Below are positions 13,901-26,500 of a DNA stretch of 64,000 nt, piece by piece. The first letter of the stretch is position 1, and each line of letters begins with the position of its first letter. Source of the DNA: Mytilus edulis (lineage: Eukaryota > Mollusca > Bivalvia > Mytilida > Mytilidae). The notes under the pieces are model-generated. The model was not told where the DNA came from. It made no database searches and was given only the letters and a program-made list of their open reading frames with translations. Made by a program: the position numbers and the translations under genes. Location of the stretch: contig NC_092345.1 of NCBI RefSeq assembly GCF_963676685.1, forward strand, positions 82,339,592 to 82,403,591. The letters run 5' to 3'.

Positions 13901-16900
13901 GATAGTCAGACCAAAGATCTGGTCCATCATCAAGTAAGTAATAGATTTAAGTACACATGTTAACTTATGTTATTTTTCAGACCTGATAGAAGCATCACAG
14001 TCAGACTCAAAATCGTAGTCACCATCATACCAATAGTCTTTAATATAAAAATACGAATATGTCGTTACTAATGATGCAATTCTCCACCAGAGACCAAATG
14101 ACATACAATTAAACAACTGTAGGTCACCGTAAGGCCTTTACCAAGGATTTAACACATACAGCATAGTATAACGATGTATTTCTGGAAAGTGAACACAAAA
14201 TATTATGTTCTTTGAACTACAATATGAGTTTGGTGGCACTTTAAAAATTCTGATCTGCTATAAACATAGGTAGAGTGATTTAAATTGTGTTCTCCAAACG
14301 AGCGTTTTGTTTACAAAAGACCCACAAGTGACAGTCGAATAAAAAATAAATTAAAAAGGCCAATTTAGGTACGAAAGCAAAGAAAATTGAGCAAACAAAA
14401 TTCCGAAAGTTTTGTCAATTACAGCAATCATCAATATATGGGTAGAAAATGCATAATATTTTGAAAAGTTCCATAGTTTGTAAATATAATTTCTATAAAT
14501 GACCATATCAGTGATCCTTTATGTCAAAAGTATACTACTTGATGGTAATGCCATCGGGGAGGAAACCTTCTCTAGCAGTTTTCAACAAACTAATCATGTT
14601 TTATTTTATGCAATAATATTTCAAGTCGTAGACTTCATGAAATGATATCTGGTCTTTATCGACTTTTTCCATCGGTCTTCATTTATTGTTCACCACTGAT
14701 CGCTAAGATCCTTAATCCCGTAGCAGCTACAATTTATAAATGTCCACAATAAGCAATCGTACGTATCAGTTATTTTTATAAAATGTTGCTTTTGTAGTTT
14801 TTATGACTCGAAAATGTCACAGTTAATAAGCAGAAGTTTTATTCAAACTTTATGATGACAATCCATATTAAATATCTATAATATTTTTTGCAGTTTAATG
14901 TTCCAACTAAGCGCACCACCTATCAATGCAGAGTCTTTTCGTTGGATGACATTACCACCAAACATCACGTGATAAAGGTAGGCAAGAGCGAGTAGCTTTG
15001 TGAAATAAAATTGAGAATGGAAATGGGGAATGTGTCAAAGAGACAACAACCCGACCAAATAAAAAACAACAGCAGAGGGTCACCAACAGGTCTTCAATGC
15101 AGCGAGAAATTCCCGCACCCGGAGGCGTCCCTCAGCTGGTCCCTCAACACATATATACTAGTCCAGTGATAATGAACGCCATACTAATTTCCAAATTGTA
15201 CACAAGAAACTAAAATTGAAATAATACAAGACTAACAAAGGCCAGAGGCTCCTGACTTGGGACAGGCGCAAAAATGCGGCGGGGTTAAACATGCTTGTGA
15301 GATCTCAACCCTCCCCCTATACCTCTAACCAATGTAGAAAAGTAAACGTATAACAATACGCACATTAAAATTCAGTTCAAGAGAAGTCCGAGTCTGATGT
15401 CAGAAGATGTAACCAAAGAAAATAAACAAAATGACAATAATATATAAATAACAACAGACTACTAGCAGTTAACTGACATGCCAGCTCCAGACTTCAATTA
15501 AACTGACTGAAAGATTATGATTTCATCATATGAACATCAGGCACAATCCTTCCCGTTAGGGGTTTAGTATCATACCATCATAACATATATGAGAAGAACA
15601 TAACCCGTGTCATGCCAACAACTGTTTTTAGAATAAATGTGTTTAGTTCCGATGCAAAGACCTTATCAGTGACTCAATATTAACGCCAAAATATGCAATC
15701 TTTAATCGCTTGACAACAGTATCGTAATTATATCCCATCTTAATAAGTCTTTTCAAAGGTTGTGTGAATTTTAATTATTTACGAAAACTTATTGAAATTG
15801 TTTTGAACATTTTGCGCATCGTTTACTTTGAGTAACAAAATTGCCGCTCTGTTCGGAAACTTGTGCATTTTAACTTATTGTTGATAGTTCTTGATAATCA
15901 TTCATTTACATTTCGTAATAGTTTGAGGCTGTAATACAAAAAGACCATGAACCATTTGTACATCACATGAATGTTTACAAGTGCCATAATTATCCACGAA
16001 AGTATATTGGGACAAATTTTGAATGTTACACAAGTCCTTTGGATATGATGCCTTGTGGACATGTTGTAGCAGGCTGGGCCGTTGGCAGTGGTGTAAGTTA
16101 ATTATCAAATATAAACTGTTTGAAACAAAAATAACAAAGTATATGAAAAGCACATTATAACTTGGTGTAATTTGAGCCGAGTCTGTACAGATATAATGAG
16201 ATCAGATGCGTTGACATGGTTCGTCTCCGTCTATGTTTTTACATATTTGTCGTGCGAGTTTACGTGCATCTAAGTATCTCAGGTGATCTAGAAGTGTAAG
16301 CAGATTCTGCTCCACATGAATCAAAGCTTTGTTTGAGATAGATGTATTTCACTAATCAAAATGGTTCCGTAATTCTATTATTAAACACTATCCATATGTT
16401 CATGCTAGCACCGTAGCTATTGGTTCTAATATTTTCTGAAAATATATAACAAATAATGCATTTGTATCTATTGTTCAAATCACACTAATATCGTACGCAA
16501 ATCTTTTTTTTTTTAATTCTCGAATTTTGATTTTAGATATTTAATGAATGTTTCCCTTTGTTATTTCAGCCCTTTAATTTTCCACCAAATGTCGGCTTAC
16601 CACTTGGTGAAAATGAAAATGAATATGCATACATAATTGAAATACATTACAACAATCCTGGGGCTGTTGCGGGTAAGTTATAGATAATATGTTGAATATG
16701 TAATTACGCACCGTGAATATCCTGAGAGGTTGAACACCAAGGGCTTTATTCGGTAAAGTTTTTAAGACAAATAGTAGAATTAAAGGTACACATTTAACCA
16801 CACTAGAGGCGCATTTCGACAGTTATCGTATTTTCAGTTAAGGACAAGCCCACAATATTTAAACACCCAAACTCTCCCAATTAACTTTAAAAATATAGAT

Positions 16901-19900
16901 ATTGTTAATTCTGACTCATATCTGAACTGATATATATCATGCTGATGATTATTAGTTGAATTGAATACGCTATTTTAGACATTCCTAACACGATTTCCTT
17001 TAAAGAAGGTTACAAGTTTCTTCGAAAGACACTTTTGCAGGCCTAAATAACTGTTCCATTTGCAGAATTCACAATCCCTGCCTCCTCTCCTTGTTTATGA
17101 CTATACATAAATGCGACTTGGCACCTTTCTAGCCCACCTGCAAGTGAGCTTTTCCCATTACTTGTCCGTCATCGTTAACTTTTACAAAAATCTTTTCCTC
17201 TGAAACTACTGAGAAAAATTGTACCAAACTTGACCATATCATCATTGGGTTATATCAGTTTAAAAAATGAGTCCAATGAAACTGCTTTTCAACCAACATA
17301 GCCGACATGGATAAAGATAGAACAAAGGGGGTAAAATATAGTTTTGTTTGGCTTATATCTCTGAAACTAAAGCATTAAGGGCAAATCTGACTTGGTGTAA
17401 ATATGTTTATCAAGTTTAAATATTTGCCCATTAAATTTGCAGACAAGTCGGACAACCCGTTGTTAAGTTGCAGCATAATTGGTAATTTTAAGGTTCAAAG
17501 TCAGGTCTACAAATAGGTCAACATGGCCAAAATGGTCAAATGATATCTTATTGGAGTTATTGTCCTTCAAAGATCTCTAAAGTCATTTTCTGCAATTTCT
17601 TGACAGTATTTGTAAACTTTAAAATCGTCTGCTTTTAATTTAACGATTGGGTCAAATTATAATCAAAATTTGGCCTCAATCATTATTAGGGTATCTAATA
17701 CTAAAAATTATGACTTAAACCTTATAAAACATGATTTGCAAAACCACAGTAGATTTAAGTGAGCGACACAGGCTCTTGGGACCTTCTACTTTTAAATGCC
17801 AGAACCAGTACGATATGTACCACTAGTAGACCAAAAAATGCCCAAAATTTAAGAACAGTTGAGTTCATCCACGGTATTTGATGTTGTTCATTTTTCTCAT
17901 ATGTAGTTCTGTAAGCACTTATCTGTAATAAATTGCAATACGTCATACAATCCTTATATTTACTTATCGTGTTCCACAAAAAATAACCTGTGTTGACTTA
18001 AGTCCATAGAAATTAATTCATTTTCAATTTTTTAAATCACATTTTTATAGGACTTGTGGACAGCTCAGGAATGAAATTTACATATACGTCACATTTGCGT
18101 CAACACGATGCAGGAATATTGACAGTTGGGATGTACGAAAATAAACAGCAGATCATTCCCCCACATTATAGCGACTTCAAAATACAGTCAGTGTGCACGG
18201 AGGAATGCATATCTAAGGTATTTGTTCCTATATTATGTTTTATGGTCCGCAAATTACAAGCAAAACATAAGTTATGACGATGCAGGTTAACATGTGACAG
18301 GTTTAATTTAAATTACCTGCATGTAGAACATTCAGCATACTCTACAATTGTAACTACCAATGATGATTTATTTTTTTATTTTCAATACTTCAAGTACAAT
18401 CTCGACCTATATTAAAAAAATACTTTGAATGAGAAAAAAAACCCACAAAAACAAATGTTAGCAATTACTAAAATCTAAAATTTTTAAAATACCAATGATT
18501 CAGAGTTATCGTTCCATATTTGTAAGGTTGCTAACAATTTCAACATCTGAACTTTTGGGAACAGATACCGCCATCATATTTGAACATTTAAGGAACATAT
18601 TATATACTAAATCCCTGACTGTCTACACTTATAATCGAAATAAAATCCAAAATATTTACAATAATACAATAGGCTTTTGTTCATGTCTTATATTTTGTAG
18701 AAAAAAGGTAAAATGACACTGTGGATTATTTTTATATTTACTCTAGTCTGACTAAAACCATTGTGTATTTTTATCATAACTGTAAAAAAAAAATGTTTTT
18801 GTTGATATGTTTTTTACTTTTCTAATGAAATAGAAACAATTTGTATTTGCGTGCATAATTTGGTTTTGTTTTCAAGAAACTACTCTTATCACACAACATA
18901 CACCAATCACATTGACCAGAAACACTTTGTTGATAAGAGTGATATTTTATCAGTATTTGGAAACCCAGTCTTAAAGATATCAAATGCATTAATTAAAACC
19001 TGCTGTTTCCAAAAGAGTTTTTCAGACAAATTCAAACATTTTGAACAAATAAACATTTACCCCAAAAGTTTTAAACTCGCCTTACTCTGTGGAAAAGTTA
19101 CAAAGTTGTGTTTCCTGAAGTAAAAATATAGACCGTGTAACCTCGCGCAACTTAGTCTATCAATGTTGCCATTGACGAAGTGGTCAAATAACATTTACGA
19201 TGCAAAGTTAAACTTGGTGTTGTATTTGCCTAATTGAAAGGACATTACGTTAAGGTGCAATGAATTTATAACCCCCCCCTCAAAAAAAACAACCCAAAAA
19301 GACCAACTAAAAAAACCCAACAACAACACTCAAACAAAATAAATAGTAATAGATATGCAGTTGGGAATAAAACTTAAGAAATTAACTAGTATAAGTTATA
19401 CCCTTTGCAACTTAGTCATCTAATTATTTGGCATCGAGTCAGTGGTAATAAAAAAAAAACTAGTTATACCAAAGATACCTAATTGCAACTTGTAAAACAA
19501 ATATTTAAATACACTGACACATATAGAAGGGCCTTTGAAACAATAAGTTTAATCAACATCGAACAAATATAAAACTATTTTACAACTGAAGAACAGCAAA
19601 TACATCAAAATCTGTGAAATAACTCTTACTTTTGAAGCATGAACAGTACTTTTCCAGCTTTTCTTACTTTATAAAAAAAAAACTTCACAGGCACTAACTG
19701 ATGCTTCCCTAGACGAAATAAAATTGTTTGCAGTATGGCAACATGCCCATTTGCTAGGGAGGGGAATAACAACTAGACATCTCAGAAACGATGTCGAACT
19801 GGAACCTATAGCAGAAGATGAACATTATGACTTTGACTACCAAGAAACAAGGCTCTTCAGAAAGGAAATTGCTATGAGAAAGGTATATGTAAACGCATTT

Positions 19901-22814
19901 CATATCAAAATATCACTAATCCAATTTCAAATAACATTGTGTTACTCCTTTTATGTTATGTAAAAACAATTCGGAAATAGAGGCAACGGTAGTTTACGGA
20001 TTTTGTATTACTCGATTTATTTCACTTGACTGGGCGGAGTTTAACCGGTTCGCTTATAATATACCAGTCCGTCTATAGATAAGTGTTTTAGGATAAACTC
20101 ATCAATGCATTGTCCAGTCATTGTTTTGTAAATTCATTTGATGACAGGTGATTAGAAATCAGTAATAATTATAACGACAGTTATCCTTATCTCACACATT
20201 TTAAAATAGACTGTGCTTATGTAAATTAAAATGTAAGCTCCGCCCGATCAGTTGAAATTACATTGGTAATACCCCAGGAATAAATTACAAAAGAAGACGT
20301 ATTTGGCAAAACCTGTTTAGAATTTTGGGTCATGAATGCTCTTAAACTTCGGAATTTATTTGGCCTTAACTATTTTTTGAAACGTCACTGATGAATTATT
20401 TGTAGACGAAACGCTCGTCTAGCGTACAAAATTTCAATCTTGGTAACTATAATGAGCCTATTGACCAATGAACATAAAAAGTTCTAAGAGAGAGGCGAAA
20501 AATATAAAAATTATAAATGTAACCTAAATAAAATTTATTTATCCGAATTTTTGGAATAGAAATTGTATTAAATATGTCCGTATGAAGTCAAATCATTCGA
20601 ACATTTTAAGTAGTTTTAAAAAACGTTATTGTTTTTTTTATAAGTTTTTTTTATAAGTTTTCTATTATATTGATATTCTCTAGGGTTTTCTTTTAGGGGG
20701 ATAGTATCAGAGTAGAATGCACATATGATTCAACTTTGAGGAAAAACATAACATATGTAAGTATAGCCCGGTAAGATAACGATTGCAGTTGTTGTACTGG
20801 TAATTTCAATTTTAGTTACTTATTATTCAAGACAAACTATGGTTGGAATGTCTTTAAAAGCAAGCTACGCATTGTCCCTTAAATCACGTTACTTAAAAAA
20901 TAAACCAATATAATTGCAAAAAACAAATATTAAACGACGAAAAGACAAAAAACGTTCTACAAAACAGTACATGTTTAACTTAAGAGTGAGAAACGATAAC
21001 CCAAGTGAAAACTTGGGGTTGGGATGATCTCTAGTCTGTATAATAAAAAATAAAAAATCGAATATGCATTACTTCATTATTAAAACAACTTACTGCAAGA
21101 TATTTTGGTGAAATTGACATATGCAAAGCTCGTCCTATTATAAATACATGTAAATGATAGATAACGGCTTCTCTTAAAGAAGTAAATTCTATGGTGTATT
21201 GGTAAATCCATTTCAGATTTGAGGCATAATTATCGATTATTTAAGTGTTTCCCAAATTAATGCAACGAATTCATTTCGGTTTTTTTTCTTAAAGTGAAGC
21301 TGCAAAAGTAAATGGCGGAAAGTGCTCAACCATCTCTTGTAAAATTCAAAAGTTCAGAGTTCTATATTGCAAACAAAAAACATATTTTTAATACATATTT
21401 GATGTTGTTATCCATTCGTTTGATGTGTTTTAGCTTTTGATTCTGCCATTTGATTAGGCAATTCCGTTTTGAATTTTCCTCGGAGTAAAGTAAAATTTTT
21501 GTGATTTTACTTTTTTTTTAATTTATTATTTTAGGGAGGATTTTCAACGGTAGACGAGATGTGTTTCTCATTTGTCTACTATTATCCCCGAACACCACTT
21601 TTTATGACAATACAATCTTTACTTTATGACACCATTCCTCGTAATACTTCGTTACTATCGTATACGTGGAAAGATGAAAGCTCTCTTGATGAACTGGTAA
21701 ATCTGGTGGAAACTTATGATTGGACAGATGACTCAGTTAGAAGTAAATTTCAACAAGATGTACTCAATAGTACCATGCGCAGTCGCTGCTACTGGTTACA
21801 TAAACCATATGTATGTTGCATTAATGTTATTTCAATATCCTTTTAACAAACTTACTGAAGGACGCCTCCGGGTGCGGGAATTTCTCGCTGCATTGAAGAC
21901 CTGTTGGTGACCTTCTGCTGTTGTCTGTTCTATGGTCGGGTTGTTGTCTCTTTGACACATTCCCCATTTCCATTCTCAATTTTATTAGCTAATTATTCGC
22001 AAAAGGACTGTACATATTACATTATCTTTTGAATATTATACAAGATTTTTATGTTCCATACTTGTTTCTTGTTTCATGCTTATATGAGATTTTCCAGTAA
22101 CAAAATTTAATGAAACCAACAAACAAAACAAAAAACAAGCAATGAACGAATGATGAGACATCATATAGAGAATATAACAACAATTTTTGTTTAGCATGAA
22201 CTAAATATTGACTTCAAAATACATGAGATTCAATTTAATAAATTTCAAAAAGCGATGTAAATACTTCAATTTACTATATGAGTAAAACAATCACTTTTCA
22301 ACATGTTTATGTTTGGCTTTATAACTATTTTGATCTGAGCGTCACTGATGAGTCTTATGTAGACGAAACGCGCGTCTTGCGTATTAAATTATAATCCTGG
22401 TACCTTTGATAACAATTTTCAAACTTGAATTTGATGATGATGACGATGGCGAGAAATTAATAAATCCATGATAACTAGAGAGTGAAATGATTGCAAAATA
22501 AAACGACACCGTTAAACTTTTTCGCAAACTATTTGTACTTAACAGCTTAGCCAATAAAAAGTTGTTACAACAATGGTCATTAGATGAAACCATTTCTGAC
22601 AATGCTCCGATAATATATGAGGAAATCGAGTTTAAAATAAAACATTTGTTGTCTCGCTTTTTGTTCGTTGTAATGGACTAAATCGCTTAATTTGAAAAAC
22701 ACTCTTACACATTACCAACTCCGTTTTTTTTTGCAGCGCACACAGGAAGATTTGAAACTCGAAGATCCAGCAGTTCCTTATCATAAACAGGATCCATCTT
22801 GTCGACATGGCTGA
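10942..22814 (+). CDS. Gene A: DBH/MOXD1-like copper monooxygenase, 11 exons
   Basis: Exons: 10942-11223, 12192-12338, 13760-13933, 14894-14977, 15922-16092, 16570-16672, 18051-18217, 19691-19882, 20697-20756, 21535-21810, 22737-22814. They join in frame to 577 residues and all introns are GT-AG. Residues 1-21 look like a signal peptide. A DOMON domain follows (exons 1-3, with the GYVGFGISPNGKMYPSDVVVGW-type core cut here to its landmarks GYVGFG and SDVVVGW), then the N- and C-terminal Cu2-monooxygenase domains. Metal ligands expected from PHM/DBH are present: H243-H244 (exon 5), H312 in EIHYNNP, H394 and H396 in QHAHLL, M469 in DEMCF. Cysteines in exons 2 and 11 could form the DOMON-to-C-terminus disulfide known in DBH. 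The family hydroxylates small substrates using ascorbate and O2 in the secretory pathway; the substrate here is unknown. There is no hydrophobic C-tail, so a soluble product is likely. The ATG is chosen because it starts the signal peptide and aligns with gene B. Tyramine/dopamine beta-hydroxylase is a less likely alternative. Confidence 0.9.
15006..15445 (-). mobile_element. Inverted copy of the same retroelement in intron 4 of gene A
   Basis: It starts AATTGAGAATGGAAATGGGG, the complement of the common 3' end, directly after exon 4 of gene A. Near identity to 5660-6122 suggests recent activity. Confidence 0.65.
17128..17790. repeat. Long interspersed element in intron 6 of gene A
   Basis: A block starting CACCTGCAAGTGAGC and ending GTGAGCGACACAGGCTCTTG. 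The CACCT...GTGAGC / GTGAGCGACACAGG ends are of a kind I remember from molluscan repeats. It has no long reading frame and no copy elsewhere in the window. Confidence 0.4.
21854..21985 (+). mobile_element. Short 3'-end copy of the same retroelement, intron 10 of gene A
   Basis: It begins CTGAAGGACGCCTCCGGGTG and ends at the family's common 3' end, about 45 bases after exon 10. It is another 5'-truncated copy; weaker tails lie at 46584-46619 and 47523-47650 in introns of gene C. Confidence 0.6.
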
Positions 22815-22852
22815 AACTAAAAAAATGTGTAAGAATGGTTTTATTATTAAAC

Positions 22853-22858
22853 AATAAA
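22853..22858 (+). terminator. Polyadenylation signal, gene A
   Basis: AATAAA lies 38 bases after the stop codon of gene A, implying a short 3' UTR. Confidence 0.6.
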
Positions 22859-23046
22859 AAGACAATTTAAAGGCTTATTATGTGTAAATGATTATGAGAT
22901 TGACAGTTATTCAATGTATCTATTCATTTTTGAATTGAATTCCTAAAAAAACTACAGAAAATAAAATCAGTATCTTCAGATATAACAGAACTGCCATGCT
23001 ATAATACAGTAACGAACCTTAAAAAAAGAATTTATTGGCTTTAATA

Positions 23047-23165
23047 TGAGACATATTTAAAATGTTATAGATTATGCAGACACATAAACAATATTGAGGG
23101 GTCATAGATTTTGTAGACTATACAAAGGCATTTGATTCATTGAAATGGGATTTTTGTTGGTTACT
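23047..23165 (+). pseudogene. LINE-type RT fragment (motif A)
   Basis: The frame reads GVIDFVDYTKAFDSLKWDFC, the FxKAFDS...WDF signature of non-LTR retrotransposon RTs. In-frame stops lie just upstream and the similarity ends at the next repeat. It is a short relic downstream of gene A. Confidence 0.55.
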
Positions 23166-23194
23166 TTGTAGTCTTTCGGTTTTAACGAATCTTT

Positions 23195-23440
23195 TTTTAA
23201 GAGAGGGGCGAAAGATACCAGAGGGACAGTCAAACTCAGAAATCTAAAATAAACTGACAACGCCATGGCTAAAAATGAAAAAGACAAACAGACAAACAAA
23301 AGTACACATGACACAACATAGAAAACTAAAGAATAAACAACATGAACCCCACCAAAAACTATGGGTGATCTCAGGTGCTCCGGAAGGGTAAGCAGATCCT
23401 GTTCCACATGTGGCACCCGTCGTGTTGCTTATGCGATAAA
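23195..23440 (+). repeat. Interspersed repeat (CTGACAACGCCATGGC family)
   Basis: It contains GGGACAGTCAAACTC, CTGACAACGCCATGGC and CACATGTGGCACCCGTCGTG. Close copies are at 33690-33935 and 38650-38860, an inverted part at 13455-13550 and a scrap at 16275-16320. Confidence 0.65.
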
Positions 23441-23545
23441 CGTACAATTTCAATTTGTTTCTGGGAAACATTTCGAGGATAAGCTTGATATCAAAATAAA
23501 TCATATTGCGGACAACATATCATCCAGCGTTTTGAGAAAGAGAAA

Positions 23546-26500
23546 AAAAAGTAAAATAACGAAAATACCGAACTCCGAAGACAATTCAAAATGAAAAGTC
23601 CGTATTCAAATGGCAAAACCAAAGGCTCATACACATCAATGGATAACACCTGTCATATTCCTGCATTGGTACGGACATTTGGTGGATTAAACCTGGTTTT
23701 ATAGCTAGCTAGACTTCACACTTGTAAAAAATTAAATTATTTTGAAAACACATCAAGCGAATGGATAACACCTGTCATATTCCTGCATTGGTACTGACAT
23801 TTGGTGGATTAAACCTGGTTTTATAGCTAGCTAGACTTCACACTTGTAAAAAATTTAATTATATTGAAAACACATGAAGCGAATGGATAACACCTGTCAT
23901 ATTCCTGCATTGGTACAGACATTTTATTATGTAGAAAAAAAGATGGATTAAACCTGGTTATATAGCTAGCTTAGACTTCACACTTGTATAAAATTAAATT
24001 ATATTGACAACACATCAAACCAATGGATAACACCTGTCATATTCCTTCATTAGTACGGACATTTTCTCATTTAGAAAAAAAGATGGATTAAACCTGGTTA
24101 TATAGCTAGCTTAGACTTCACACTTGTAAAAAATTAAATTATATTGAAAACACATCAAGCGAATGGATAACACCTGTCATATTCCTGCATTGGTACAGAC
24201 ATTTTATTATGTAGAAAAAAAGATGGATTAAACCTGGTTATATAGCTAGCTTAGACTTCACACTTGTATAAAATTAAATTATATTGACAACACATCAAAC
24301 CAATGGAGAACACCTGTCATATTCCTGCATTGGTACATACATTTTCTTATGTAGAAAAACAATGATGGATTACACCTGGTTTTATAGCAAGCAAGACTTC
24401 ACACTTTTATGAAATGAAATTATATTGACAACACATCAAAATGGTGGATTCAACCTGGTTTTATAGCTAGCTAGACTTCACACTTGAAAAATTTATATTG
24501 ACAACACATCAAAAGAATGGATAACACCTGTCATATTCCTGCATTGGTACAGACATTTTCTTATGTAGAAAAAATGGTGGATTAAGCCTGGTTTTATAGC
24601 TAGCGAGACTTCACACTTGAATGAAATTAAATGTATTTTATTTCGTTTGAAAAGTCCGTATTCAAATGGCAAAACCAAAGGCTCATACACATCAATGGAT
24701 AACACCTGTCATATTCCTGCATTGGTACGGACATTTGGTGGATTAAACCTGGTTTTATAGCTAGCTAGACTTCACACTTGTAAAAAATTAAATTATATTG
24801 AAAACACATCAAGCGAATGGATAACACCTGTCATATTCCTGCATTGGTACGGACATTTGGTGGATTAAACCTGGTTTTATAGCTAGCTAGACTTCACACT
24901 TGTAAAAAATTAAATTATATTGAAAACACATGAAGCGAATGGATAACACCTGTCATATTCCTGTATTGGTACAGACATTTTATTATGTAGAAAAAATGGT
25001 GGATTAAACCTGGTTTTTATGTTAGCTAGACTTCACACTTGGTTACAATTGAATTATATTGACAACACATCAAACGAATGGATAACACCTGTCATATTCC
25101 TGCATTGGTACGGACATTTTCTCATTTAGAAAAAAAGATGGATTAAACCTGGTTATATAGCTAGCTTAGACTTCACACTTGTATACAATTAAATTATATT
25201 GACAACACATCAAACCAATGGATAACACCTGTCATATTCCTGCATTGGTACATACATTTTCTTATGTAGAAAACCAATGATGGATTACACCTGGTTTTAT
25301 AGCAAGCAAGACTTCACACTTTTATGAAATGAAATTATATTGACAACACATCAAAATGATGGATTAAACCTGGTTTTATAGCTAACGAGACTTCACACTT
25401 AAATGAAATTGAATTATATTGACAACACATCAAACGAATGGATAACACCTGTCATATTCCTGCATTGGTACAGACATTTTCTTATGTAGAAAAAATGATG
25501 GATTAAACCTGATTTTATAGCTAGCGAAACTTCACACTTGAATGAAATTAAATGTATTTTATTTCGTTTGAAATAGGGTTTTTCCCGTTTGCTATTTGTA
25601 GTATTATTTATAGATGGGAACTACTATAACTAGTTCGGATACTGGTTTTGTAACAGTATGTACTATTTATAAGTTTGATGTTAGGTGCAGGAGGCACGAG
25701 GAAAGTTTTGGCGGTTTTTATGGTGGGGTTTAAAGATACTATATAAAGTTTTTGATTTAAATGTATTAGTATCGAAGGTGCTCGCAGTTACGTCGAATTG
25801 AAGTTGGTCACATAGGTATATGTGCAGTTGCTGCTATGTTTATTGTACGCACAGGCGTTGGAGGTATTAGCCGGGGGGGAAAAGAAACGATGCGAAAGAG
25901 GAACAATGTTATATGTCATGTGTTTATACATTGTTTCAATCGAAGAAATATGTACAATAAAGTAAAATAAAATATTGTATCGCAAGAGAAAATAATATGT
26001 TACTGCGAGCAACTAATCCTATATCTGTGTTTGTCTTGTTTACAGCTTATTGAATTTAGAGATTAAATGCTTTAAATTCGGACGAGCAGGGCGAGGGAGA
26101 ATTTAAATTATATTGACAACACATCAAACGAATGGATAACACCTGTCATATTCCTGCATTGGTACGGAGATTTTCTTATGTAGAGAAATGATGGATTAAA
26201 CCTGGTTATAAAGCTAGCTAGACTTCACACTTGGATAAAATTAAATTATATTGACAACACATCAAACAAATGGATAACACCTGTCATATTCCTGCATTGG
26301 TACGGACATTTTCTCATTTAGAAAAAAAGATGGATTAAACCTGGTTATATAGCTAGCTTAGACTTCACACTTGTATACAATTAAATTATATTGACAACAC
26401 ATCAAACCAATGGATAACACCTGTCATATTCCTGCATTGGTACATACATTTTCTTATGTAGAAAACCAATGATGGATTACACCTGGTTTTATAGCAAGCA

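Noticed and set aside
25788..26012. Minus-strand frame, repeated at 27000-27203
   Set aside because: It is duplicated only because the whole array cassette is duplicated; no start context or domain.
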